From assembly GCA_003339415.1 (NCBI GenBank), contig PDHQ01000088.1, positions 62,001 to 126,000 on the forward strand: a DNA stretch of 64,000 nucleotides, in the 5' to 3' direction. Shown in pieces: positions 33,480-45,572 of this stretch. Position 1 is the first letter of the stretch; each line of letters begins with the position of its first letter. Made by a program: the position numbers and the translations under genes. The notes under the pieces are model-generated. The model had not been told where the DNA came from. It did not search any database and was given only the letters and a program-made list of their open reading frames with translations. Origin of the DNA: Ophiocordyceps camponoti-saundersi (nom. inval.). Taxonomy: Eukaryota > Ascomycota > Sordariomycetes > Hypocreales > Ophiocordycipitaceae.

Positions 33480-36210
33480 AAGGGGTTTAAAGCTGCCCTC
33501 TTAAGTAAATTTATATTAAAGCGATTATAAGCTTTTATTAATAATCTTATAAGTTTAATAAGGGAAAGGTTAATAACTTACGCTATTATAAACTTAGCGT
33601 TTTTTTAATTAAGCTTCTTCTTAAGCCTTACGCTAAGGAAATTATATAGATTAAGCTAAACTTTATCGCTAACTTTAAAGCGCTTAGCTACTTATTAATT
33701 CTTATTAGCTTAGAACTCCTAAGTTTATAAAGGTAAAATATTAGCAGCTTAATATAAGTTTATTACTTATTATAATTATCTTATAAATTCCTTAGCCTAG
33801 CTTTTAGGATTCCTTATTAATAATTACGAAATATTTAAGTTTAATAATATTATTATCGGAGCTTAGAACTTATAAGTTACGAAGAATAGCGTTATTCCTA
33901 TAGCTAAGTAGACTTTACTATTTAGTATAAGCTAAGCTATAAGAAGCTATTTATCTTAGTTATCCTAATTATAAGAAACTACCGCTTAGAGGTAAGCTTA
34001 TATATCTTAATTAACCCTCTTATATCTTTTATTAGTTTATAAATAGTAAGCTATATTAAGTATTTAATTAATCTTATAAAGTTAGTAAAGATAGCTTTAA
34101 AATTCGCTTATCTAGTTAGTTTCTCTATTACTTATAATAGTGCTTAGCTACTAGTAAAACTATATAAAATACTAAAGAAACCGCTCTATATAGAATAAAG
34201 CGTTTATTAAAGGTATTAGCTTAAGTAAGATTTTTTTACTAAGGCGGTTTTTAATTACTTATAAGTGCCTATTTTTACGTTCTATAAGTAGGAAGTCTAT
34301 TATAAAATCTATTTATATATATCGGTAAAACTAATTTAAAATAAGTAATAATTTAAAAAAAGTAGCTTAATATTATTTCTAAGCTTTAATCTTACCGTAA
34401 GTATTATAATTCCTAAGGAATTAACGAATATATTATTATTAAAGCGGCTAGAAAAAATCGCAGGTTATAAGGGCTACTATACCTTCCCTTTTAAGGTAAC
34501 TAATTAAAGCTAAGTTATAAATTATTTAAATAAGATAATTCCGTAATATATTAAGTAAAGAGGCTAGTGCCTTTTTAGAGTTTTTTATTATAGTAACTAG
34601 GGCTCCTAGGACCTAAAGCTTATTACGGAAATATAGTCTTCTTTTAGTATTAATATAGTAATCTATAATTTAAACTTTAAGTTATAGCTTTAAAGGTAGT
34701 AAGCGGTCTCCCTTTATTATAGCTTAGTATATTTTTTAGAAGACTAAGTTTTATAATATTATCTTATTTTAAAGTTCCTAAAGCTTATTATTAGAGAAGA
34801 CTTAAGTTTCTAGTAGAACGTTATCCTATAAATTTATAGCGTTTTCTATAGCTATACTTACGTTTTATTATCTATCTTCGCCTTCCTCTTTTTCTTCTAA
34901 GATATTAGTAAGGTTTCTTAAAGTATTAATTACTATTACTTATAAGTAAAATTATAAGGCTTTTTCGGGAATTATCTATATAAAGCGGGCGTTTTCCTTC
35001 TCCGTAGTTAAGGGTTTATCCTAATCCTTACGGGAAAGAGCGTTTAAAACTATAGCTTATTTACTAAGTTAATAATAGATCTTAAAATTAAATTATAATA
35101 AGTACTCCGCTTAACGCGCTTATTATTCTAATAAATATTAGCAAATTATAAAATACTCTAAGTTCTTATAATTAGTAATAATATTAAAGCTATTATAACT
35201 ATATAGTTTAGCGTATTATTATTTTAAGTATCGAATAATCGCTAATATTTCTTTATCGTATATAGGATAGTTATATTCGGCTACGTTTATTTTTATAGAA
35301 AAGAACGCTACTAGTTATTTCTATCCGTCTCGTTTTTAGTAAAGATAACCTCCTATAGCGTAAGCGCTAATATCTATTTCTAAAGATATAAGGTCCTTAA
35401 AGTTCTATTTTACTAGTAAAAGGGCCCTTATAAATAGATTCTTAATTTCTTAAAAAGCTTATTCCTAATTAAGGCCCTAGATAAACTTAACCCTTTTCTT
35501 CGTTAGGTTTATTAATAATTCTACTACCCTAGCAAAATCTATAATAAAGAGATAGTAAAAGTTAGTAAAACTTAGGAATCTGCGAAAGCCCTTAAAGGAA
35601 GTTAGCGTAGCTTAGTTAATAATTATTTTAATCTTTTCCGAGTCTACTTAAAGCCTAACTCCCGCTAATATTATAAACCCTAAGTATTTTACTTCCTTAA
35701 CTACGAATTTATACTTATCCGGGTTTAAATAAAGCTTATACTCCTAAAGTTTATAAAGAACTAAGTATACCTTATAAAAATAGTCCTCCTTAGTGCCGTT
35801 TAAGTAAATAATAATATTATTAATATAAGCTAAGTAGAACTTATTAAGATATAGCTAGAGGATATTATTAATATATCTCTAAAAGGTAGTAAGAGCCTTT
35901 ATAAGTCTAAATAAGATAATTATCTATTTAAAAAAGCTATATTAAGTTTAAAATATTATTTTCTATTTCTTTTTTTTAGTAATTTATACCTTATAAAAAG
36001 CTTATATAATATTTAGCTTTATAAGCTATTAAAACTTAGCTAATAACTAAAAGGTATTACTAAGTAAAGGGAGCGGGTATCTATTTAAAACTATAATCGT
36101 ATTTAGTATATAGAAATCTATATAAAATTATAATCCTCCCTTAGGTTTCCTTACGAAGAGGATTAGGGCACTTACGGGCAAGCTACTAAGTTAGATAAAG
36201 CTTTTCTAAA
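33480..36210 (-). pseudogene. Gypsy pol remnant: RT, RNase H, integrase
   Basis: Read on the minus strand through TAA/TAG codons. The early RT block (S.LILFVRKP.GG, then NRYPLPL) lies at about 36200-36070. The polymerase motif YxDD is at 35827-35816, where both Asp codons are now Asn. NPDKYKF..KEVKYLGFI and the F..FTNFY..FI connection to RNase H lie at about 35740-35510, and DISAYAIGG and YPIYDKE...I at about 35390-35230. The integrase C-terminal FKV.DKV..N.YNF and a KKKLN..NAKF block follow at about 33690-33590. Integrase after RNase H is the Ty3/gypsy order. Most stops fall where Gln or Trp would be expected, consistent with RIP. Domain borders are approximate. Confidence 0.85.
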
Positions 36211-38533
36211 AGAGGTCTTATAATATCTTTTTAAGGATAAGTAATTCCTCTCTTAATATATTATAAAGGGGACCGAATAAGATTTAAGGTTCTTTACTAT
36301 TTACTTTTTTCTTAAGCGGTATATAGTAATCTATACCTTTTTTATATAAGTTTAACTTATCTACTTCCTATTTACGGAAAAAGGGAAATATATCGTAAAA
36401 TTTTATTAGGATTTATTCTTATAATTAGTTATCTATTAAGGAAATCTTATCTTATAACGCTTTTTTTATATTTTTAACTTTTATTACTTAGATCTCTAAA
36501 TATTTAGTAGGGTCTTTTTTCTAATAGCGTAGTTCTTTCTACCTCCTCCTTACTTCTCTAACGAAAGTTAAGCTATAAAGGTATACCGCGTTCGAAATCT
36601 CCTTCGTTAGTTAAAAGCGAGTACTAATAACCCGCACCTATTATTACGAATCTTCGTACTATACTTATTTTTTATAAGGGATTAAGTAAGATTTTATATA
36701 TTATAGCTAAGGCTTACTAAGGATAATTAGGAAATCGAAATCTAATATTATATATACTATAATTAATTAATTAGAGCTATTTATCTTAAGTAAAAGCTAG
36801 GCGATACTTAATACTTTTAGTCTACTTATTACTACCCTTTTTACTTATTAAGCTAGGATTCTTTTTATTAATATTTATAAGTCCTATATTAGCTATAAGT
36901 ATATTATAGAATAGCTCTTATAGCTTTTATTAACTAATATATTTATTAATTCTAAGTTATTTAAGATTATAGGAATTTTAGTAAATAAGGCTTATAGTTT
37001 AAAATAGAGGATATTTTTCTTTTCCTTTATTTATATTACCTTATCCTCCGGAACGCTATAATATCCTAAAGCTATTTTTTTCCTTAATTATTATTAGAGT
37101 TATATTCCTTAACTTTAGGTAAAATTTTTATATAATTAATATAAGTTTCTTCTAAAGCTTTCTATTATAGCTTTTATAAGGGTTAGAAATTATAATTATA
37201 TATAAAATATATATTTATTCTATACCTAATATAAAAACCTAATATTTTACGTTATTTTAATATTAATTTTTCTACTTACTTAGCTTAAGGGGTATTTTAT
37301 AATATTTAGGTAAGAGTTTTATTATAGCCGCTATCTTTCCCTTTTAGCTTCTTTTTTTTCTTATCTCCTATTATATTTATTAGGATATCCCTATCTATAT
37401 CTTTTCCTATACCTAAGTTTATAGGAACGCTTTTAGCGCCTCCTATATATTTATTTAGGTTAAGTTAATATTTCTTAGCCGCCCTAAGGAAGTATAAGGT
37501 TTATTTAAAAAACTAAGTAAGACCTTATAAGCGATCGATAAACGGGGAGTACTTATAAAGTATATCGATAGTAACTAAAAGGTCTCGAAATATTAGGGAA
37601 AAAGCCCCGCGTAGCTAGGTTAATTTTATAGAATCGTCCTAACTTATAGATTTAATAGCGGTTACTAAAACCTCCTTAAATTTAAAGATAAAGTTACTAA
37701 ATATTTACCTATTACGGTAAACTAAGGTCCGGAGCTTATCTTAAGCCCTTTTTCGTTCCTAAATATTACTAAAAGTTTAATAAAGGTAATTAAAAAAGTC
37801 TTTTAAGCGGCTTTTCTTACTAAAGCTACTAAATTATTAAAAAGCTAATATTTTTTATATTTTATCCTCGGAAAAATAGTTTAGAATTTATACCTAAATA
37901 TAATTTATATTCCTAGCTTTATTTTAAAGTTCGTTAATATTATACTAGTAAATTAGTTAACTTATAAAAAAGTAAAAAGAATTTAGTAATCTATCTTACT
38001 TAGGCTAAGGTTTTTTTTACCTTATAAAGGCTATATTAATCTAAGCTTAGTTAAGCGTAGCTTTAGCGAAGGTTAGTTTAACTAAGTTTATTTATAATAT
38101 TTCCTTAAAAGCGTCCGTATATATAGTTATAAGTTACTAAGCGTATTCTATTTCCTTTATTATAAGGAAAATTATAGCTTATTATTAGATAGCAGATTAC
38201 GCTTCTTATAGTATAGCTTTTTACTCCGCTTCCTTATCCGTAAGAAAAGCGTTAGCTTATTCTTTAAAGTGCTATTTTATATATTTTAATATCTGCTAAT
38301 AACGTTCCTCCCTATTTTTTATTATATATTATATTACTTATATTTATTATTCTAACTACTAAACTCGTAGCTCTCGCTATAAGGGTTATTAATATCCGCT
38401 AAAGCTAGCTTAAAATTACTAAAGCCTTTTTATCTAATCTTATAAGTTAGCTATTTCGATTTAATCTAATTTAATTAATTTATTAACGTTAAAAATAAAG
38501 GTAGAAATCTATAAGAAAATAGATATATAATTC

Positions 38534-38834
38534 TATTAAGGGATTAGTTAAAAGGATACTTATTTGCTAAGCTATATATAATAATAATTATATATAGAGA
38601 GCTTCTAAGGAAGCTATACTCTAGCGTGCTAAATAGCTATATATACCGCTTTTTCCTTTAAAGCCTTATTTGCCTTCCTATTTAACTATCTTTCCCGTTC
38701 CGTTCTATTTAATTCTTCCGCTATAAGCCTCTAAGCTAGATAGTAGCAGCCTTATCGTTTAATTATAAGACTAATTTATAAGTCTAACGTTTAGGTTTAT
38801 AACCTAAAAATAATATAAGGGCTAGACTTTAATA
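38534..38834 (-). repeat. 5' LTR of the gypsy element
   Basis: 301 bp, TATTAAGGGATTAG to CTTTAATA, followed directly by the right AAGAT target duplication. The primer binding site should lie just inside, below 38534, but RIP has made it unreadable. Confidence 0.9.
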
Positions 38835-38839
38835 AAGAT

Positions 38840-39105
38840 AGCGGAAAGGCTCCCTTATAGCTTAGGGATTTAAACTTTAATTCTTATAAGGAAGATTTTA
38901 ATAAGCTTAGAATTATAATATTACTTAAAGTAAGGAAAAATAAACTTATATATTAATAATAAAACTTACTTATATAGCTAATATATTAAACTAAGTAATA
39001 TTATATTAATTATAAAAAAGTTAGAAAATAACTTATATTATAATAAATAATAAAGCTAGCTAAATATTTATTATTATATATTATTAACGCTATTTTATAA
39101 GCTAA
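38840..39105 (-). mobile_element. Small gag-only LTR element, interrupted copy (second part)
   Basis: Continues the internal sequence of the small element (compare 50560-50830) after the gypsy insertion, then loses similarity at about 39105 without reaching its other LTR. It is therefore both interrupted and truncated. Confidence 0.65.
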
Positions 39106-39239
39106 GTATAAAGGATTTAAGCTATACTTAAATAGCTAAATTTATTAAATAAGCTATTTATTACTAGTAATATAAAGGTCCTAAAAAGGAGTATATTATT
39201 ATAATTACCCTTTTATATATAATATATAAGGAGGGTAGC

Positions 39240-41015
39240 TATAAGGGATTAGTTTATAACTAATTATAACTAAATAAGGGGGATTATAGCGGATATATTT
39301 AGGTCTTCCTAATAGCGCTTAGTTATCGCGTAAGGTATATAGCTAGCTTAGAAAGGGGGCTTCTCTCCCCTTTTTTTCCTTTCTTCGATAGCTTTAATTA
39401 TAACTCTACCTTAGCTTATTTTTATAATCGCCTTAATAAGACCTTTATATTAATTAAAGCTCTTTTTACTACTAACTAAATATAAAAATAAGATTTTAAT
39501 ATAAAACGCTATTAAATTCTACTTATATTAAAGCCGCTTTTAGCTTATTCTAGCCTAAACTTTTAGCTAGCTACTATATATACTAAATTTATAATTAATA
39601 AAGCTATAATTAAAAAGCTTAAGTTTTAATTTTACTATATTTTTTCTTATTTTAGTATTTTTTAGTAAATATTCTTTCTATATATTACTATAGCTATAGA
39701 TTTTTCTTACTAGCTTAAAGCTTTTTTAGCGTATATTTCTAAGCTTTTTAAGAAAAGTTATAAGAAACGCTAAATAAGTTTTTCCTTAATTAGGATATAT
39801 TAGGGGCTATTAAAGCCCCTTAGAGAATATATTATAAAATAGAAATATACTTTTTTTAAAGCTAGATTATTAAATTAGTTTAACTATATTAAGATTATTT
39901 TACTCTTATTTAAGCTATATAAAAAGCTATAAGAGCGCTTAAATTATAAGAACTAGCTTATAATATATATAGCTTTTACTAGCTTTCTCCGAGGCTTTAA
40001 TAAAGTATTTAATTCCGGGAATATTCTTAACGCGCTAGTTAATTTACCGCCCCTTTTTTCTACTAACCTAATAGATATTATATTTATATAATTTTATTCT
40101 AGTATTACTAAGCGCCGGCGTTACTATTAGTATAACTAGATTAGTTATTTTAAGCGTAACTATCTAAAGCTTCGTAAGTAAATAAAGATATTAAAATTAA
40201 GGCTTTTTATAAGTAGAGTAAGGTAATTAAAAATAAATTTAAAATATTTTAATTAGGGGGATAATAAGTAAGGAGGGATAAGTATATATTAGATATTATA
40301 GCTTAGGTAATTTCTAGCCTTATTATATTATTTTATATAAGGATAGTTTACGCGTAGCTTAAGCGCGTAGATTTATTAATAGGTATATATTATAATTATA
40401 TTACGCCTTAGCTTATAAATTAGCGCTAGTAATATATAACGATAAATATATAGCTAGCTTTATTATTTATTATAATTAGGTTATTTTCTAAGCTTCTTAT
40501 AATTAATATAATATTACTTAGTCTTATATATTAGCTATATAAATAAGTTTTTACTATTAATATATAAGTTTATTAATTCTTACTTTAAGTAATATTATAA
40601 TTTTAAGCTTATTAGAATTTTCCTTATAAGGATTAGAGTTTAATTCCTTAAGCTATAAGGGAGCTTTTCCGCCCTCTTATCTTTATCTTTATAGAGGCTA
40701 TTAAGCTATTAGCTAGGGATTATATAGAGTATCTTACTAGCGTAGTAATATATAACTTTTCTATTTTACGCTCTTACCTCCTTAGCTAGCTTAAGGAGGG
40801 GGCTATATAAGGGATTAGTTTATAACTAATTATAGCTAAATAGGGGGGATTATAGCGGATATATTTAGGTCTTCCCGATAGCGCTTAGTTATCGCGCGGG
40901 GTATATAGCTAGCTTAGGAAAGGGGCTTCTCTCCCCTTTTCTTCCTCTCTTCGATAGCTTTAATTATAACTTTACCTTAGCTTACTTCTATAGTCGCCTT
41001 AATAAAACCTTTATA
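39240..41015 (+). mobile_element. Small LTR retroelement (gag-only), copy 1
   Basis: 1776 bp. The LTRs at 39240-39449 and 40806-41015 are each 210 bp with ends TATAAG...CTTTATA (RIP form of TGTAAG...CTTTACA). The 5-bp target duplication GTAGC lies at 39235-39239 and 41016-41020. A purine tract (AAGGAGGGGG) sits just before the right LTR, so the element reads plus. The ~1356-bp interior carries a gag-like frame with a CCHC knuckle at 40122-40163 and has no space for RT or integrase. Confidence 0.88.
40122..40163 (+). pseudogene. CCHC zinc-knuckle (gag) remnant in copy 1
   Basis: In one frame the spacing of altered codons fits C-x2-C-x4-H-x4-C exactly if TAC/TAT codons are read as RIP products of Cys and His codons, with AGT before the His position as a converted Gly. 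Basic residues (KRRR before; KRN and KLRK after) flank it, as in retrotransposon nucleocapsids. Equivalent sequences are present in the other copies, e.g. at 44679 in copy 2 and on the minus strand near 51070-51115 and 58510-58570. Confidence 0.7.
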
Positions 41016-43796
41016 GTAGCTATATAAATACTTAATTAAATATATAAAGTAATAGTAAGGAATATAAAGAGTAGAGTAAGGAGTTATAAAATTAAAAGAA
41101 TTTTATATAAAAGTCTCTTATAACTTAGAAAAGCTATATAAAAAGATAAGGCTATAAGGATAATATAAAGCTATTAAAGTATCGTAAGATATCTTAATAT
41201 TTATAGTTTTTCTTTATAATATATTATATAGCTTCCTTAGTAAGCGCTTAGTAATAATAAGTAATTATAATACTTATATAGTTAGGATTATTATATAGTA
41301 AAAGCTATTATATAATATAAAGTATTATATAAAGTTTACTTATATAAGGAGATATTCGTATAGTAAGTAAGAGAAGATTACTTATTAAGAGAGTAATTTA
41401 TTAGCTTTATATACTTAAGATCGGTATCGTTTTAAAGCTTAAAAGTTTTATATATAATAGGACTTATAAGCGTAGCTAAAAATATAAGAGAGAGAAAATA
41501 TAAGGAAGGTAGCTAGTTAGTAGAAATTTTTAAGCTATTATTTATAATTAGTAAGTCTTACTAATTATAAAAAATACCTTCCTTTTCCTTTTATATAAAA
41601 AAAATTCTTCCCTTTTTTATTTTTTATAATAATAGCTATAATAATAATAATATTATTATTATTATAATTATTACTATTATTAGTTACTATTATAGCTGCT
41701 ATCTCCTTATATAATAATAAAAAATAAGAAAAAGAAAAATAAGAAAAATAAGTAATTATATAATAACTATATCTATTATTATAATCTTTAAGCGCTTTCC
41801 TTTTTTTAATAAGATTATTATTATTACTTTTAAGAGCGATAACGCTATCCGCGCTAAGTTTTTTTAAATAGCAATTAGCGTATATATTCTCTTTATATAA
41901 AATATTTTCGTAAATATAAGCTAATTATATAGTAGAATAAGGAACGTCGCTACTTTTTAGTAACTCTTTATAATATAGTTTTACGCCTTCGCGCTAAAAA
42001 GATAGCCGTTAAGCTTATTTTTAAAATTATACGCCGCCTTAGCTATTATTAGGCGGTAATAATTTAGTTAGCTAGTTAGTTCCTAGCGTAAGGCCTTTAC
42101 GCTTATTACTACCTTTATTATAATAGCGGTTTATTCTTAAGTTACTATTATATTTATAGCTATTAGGGCGGGGCCTATAAGCCTTATATTTAGGATTTAA
42201 AAAGCTAGTATTATAATTACTTCTAGTTATATAATAATAAAGATAAAGATAAAAATAAGGAAAAAAATAATAATAAAGATAATAAGAATAAGGATAAAGA
42301 TAAAGAAGACGATAATAAGGATAATAATAATAAGGAGGAAGAAAAGGAGGCTAGGGGCGAGGCTAAGGAGGAGGGGGAGGATAAGTTAGATAATAACTTT
42401 AATAAAAAAGAAGATAATAATAAAGATAATAATAATAATAACGATAATAAACCTATTATATTACTAAAAGTTTATTTTTACTATTATTAGGCGATATAAG
42501 GTAAAGGGCGGCGGCTATTTTATTCTTTTTATATAGTGTTAAATTTATAAGCTTAAAAGGCGGCGGCGGTAACGCGAGTCTTTTAATAATTACTTTTATT
42601 TTAATTATAATCTTATTTATTATAACTAATTATATAAAAGCGTTATTCGGGCTTTTTTTTATTATAGCATTTACTAAGTTATTTTTATTATTAATTTAAA
42701 ATATTTCTATAATTTTCTTTTTTTCGTATAATTCGCGTAAAGCTATAATATTAATTATAAGCCTTTTCTCCCTTATATTACTAAGCTTAACTAAGTAATT
42801 ATAAAAGAAGTATAAGTTTATATAAAATATAAGAGGGATATCTAATAAGGAGAGATTATATATAATCTTTTAAAGCGTAATATTAAGGGTAATATTATTA
42901 TTAATTCCTTATATAATATTATATAATTTACTTATAAGTACGCTACGCGTTACTTTCTTATATTTTATTAAGAATTAGTATATAATATTATTATAAATAA
43001 AGATTTTATTCTTTATATAAATTACCTCTTTACCTAATATAATTATAAATTTTATTTATAAAAATAAGTTTTTATTATTTATAAATAAGCTATTAGTAAA
43101 GATTTAAAGCTTTATATAAAGGAGGTTAAGAGGGATAAAGTATAATCCTTAATTAGCGTTCTTAATTTACTATTATATACGGGCGTTTAAGATATTATAA
43201 TTTTCCTTTATTAGTTCCTAAACTTAAGTAATAGCTAAGAAATTATATATTATTTTAAGCTAATAAATTAATAAGATATACGCTTCTTATACGCGTTATA
43301 AAAAGTATACTTATAGAGCGTTTTCTTTAGCTAAGTTAATAATTTATAATATCTTAGCTTATCTTTTCTATATAAAGAGAATATTATCGCTTTCGAGGGA
43401 AATTTATTCGCTATTAAATTTAATCGGCGTCTTATATAAGAGGCGTATTTTTAGCTTTATATAAAGGTTTTATTACTTAAAGGATTCTTACTTAAGGGCT
43501 AAGAAAGTAAGAGAGATAAAGGAGAAGGTATTATTAGTTTATATTCTTATAAGGTTAAAAGAATCTAAGCTAGTAAATATAAAAAGAAAATATAAGTTAT
43601 ATATTAAAGTTATTATTTTTAAGTTTATATAATAATACTTATAATATATTTTAAACTAGTAAATACTTAATTTTACTATTTTATATAATAAATAATAAAT
43701 ATATAAAATAGTATTTTTTAAAAAGTAATCTTATATTTTTTTTAATAATTATACGAAAATTAGTTTTATTAAGTAATTATATAATTATATATACGC
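41016..43796. repeat. RIP-degraded repeat DNA, host of small element copies 1 and 2
   Basis: The first ~200 bases repeat sequence found at 49500-49665, so copies 1 and 2 are inserted into larger, older repeats. A low-complexity stretch at 42230-42460 would encode Asp/Lys/Asn/Glu-rich protein. A tract related to the 9-mer minisatellite occurs near 41726. No transposon family could be identified. Confidence 0.5.
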
Positions 43797-45572
43797 TATA
43801 AGGGATTAGTTTATAACTAATTATAGCTAGATAAGGGGGATTATAGCGGATATATTTAGGTCTTCCTAATAGCGCTTAGTTATTACGTAGGGTATATAGC
43901 TAGCTTAGAAGGGGGGCTTCTCTTCCCTCTTTTTTCTCTTTTTAATAGCTTTAATTATAACTTTATTTTAGCTTATTTTTATAATCGCCTTAATAAGACC
44001 TTTATATTAATTAAAGCTTTTCTTACCGCTAACTAAATATAAAAGTAAAATCTTAGTATAAAACGCTATTAAATTCTACTTATATTAAAGCTATTCTTAG
44101 CTTATTCCGGCCTAAGCTCTTAGCTAGCCGCTATATATATTAAATTTATAATTAATAGAGCTATAATTAGGAAGCCTAAGTCCTAATTTTACTATATTTT
44201 TTCTTATCTTAATATTTTTTAATAGATATTTTTTCTATATATTATTATAGCTATAGATTTTTCTTACTAGCTTAAAGCCTTTTTAGCGTATATCTCTAAG
44301 CTTTTTAGGGAGAGTTATAAAAAGCGCTAAGTAAGTTTTTTCTTAGTTAAGATATATTAAAAGCTATTAGAGCCCCTTAGAGAATATATTACGAGGTAAA
44401 AATATACCTTTTTCGAAGCTAAATTATTATATTAATTTAACTATACTAAGATTATTTTACTCTTATCTAAGCTATATAAAAAGCTATAAGAGCGCTTAAA
44501 TTATAAAAATTAGCTTATAATATACGTAGTTTTCGCTAGCTTTCTTCGAGGCTTTAATAAAATATTTAGTTTTAGGAATATTCCTAACGCGCTAGTTAAT
44601 TTACCGCCCCCTTTTTTTACTAACTTAATAGATATTATATTTATATAATTTTATTTTAGTATTACTAAGCGCCGGCGTTACTATTAGTATAATTAAATTA
44701 GTTATTTTAAGCGTAATTATCTAAAGCTTTATAAGTAAATAAGGATATTAAAGTTAAGGCTTTTTATAAGCGGAGCGGGGTAATTAATAGTAAATCTAAA
44801 ATATTTTAATTAAGAGGATAATAAGTAAGGAGGGATAAATATATACTAAATATTATAGCTTAGGTAATTTTCGGCCTTATTATATTACTTTATATAAGAA
44901 TAGTTTATACGTAGCTTAAGCGTATAGATTTATTAGTAAATATATACTATAATTATATTATATTTTAGCTTATAAATTAGCGCTAGTAGTATATAATAAT
45001 AAGTATATAGTTAGCTTTATTATTTATTATAATTAGAGTATTTTTTAAGCTTCCTATAATTAATATAATATTATTTAGTTTTATATATTAGCTATATAAG
45101 TAAGTTTTTACTATTAGTATATAAGTTTATTAATTTTTACCTTAAGTAATATTATAATTCTAAGCTTATTAGAATCTTTCTTATAAAGATTAGGGTTTAA
45201 TTCCTTAAGCTATAAGGGAGCCTTTTTACCCTTTTATCCTTATCTTTATAGAAGCTATTAGGCTATTAGCTAGGGACTATATAAAGTATCTCGCTAGCGT
45301 AGTAGTACGTAACTTTTCTATCCTACGCTCTTACCTCCTTAGCTAGCTTAAGAAGGGGGCTATATAAGGGATTAGTTTATAACTAATTATAGCTAGATAA
45401 GGGGGATTATAGCGGATATATTTAGGTCTTCCTAATAGCGCTTATTTATCGCGCGGGGTATATAGCTAGCTTAAGAGGGGGGCTTCTCTTCCCTCTCTTT
45501 CCTCTCTTTAATAGCTTTAATTATAACTCTACTTTAGCTTACTTCTATAGTCGCCTTAGTAAAACCTTTATA
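43797..45572 (+). mobile_element. Small LTR retroelement (gag-only), copy 2
   Basis: Exactly 1776 bp with 210-bp LTRs at 43797-44006 and 45363-45572. The flanks TACGC (43792-43796) and TATGC (45573-45577) are a 5-bp target duplication differing by one C-to-T change. The purine tract AAGAAGGGGG precedes the right LTR. The knuckle remnant starts at 44679, the same offset as in copy 1. Confidence 0.88.

Larger units (their letters stand above)
31212..38839 (-). mobile_element. Ty3/gypsy LTR retrotransposon with AAGAT target duplication
   Basis: The element itself is 31217-38834 (7618 bp), bounded by AAGAT at 31212-31216 and 38835-38839. Both LTRs are 301 bp and run TATTAA...TTAATA, the RIP-converted form of the usual TG...CA ends. 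A polypurine tract on the minus strand next to the LTR at 31217-31517 and the minus-strand order RT, RNase H, integrase fix the orientation as minus. Gag should lie at roughly 36.3-38.5 kb, but I could not read it reliably. All frames carry many TAA/TAG codons and the element is dead. Its flanks are internal sequence of the small LTR element, so it inserted into that copy later. Confidence 0.9.
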
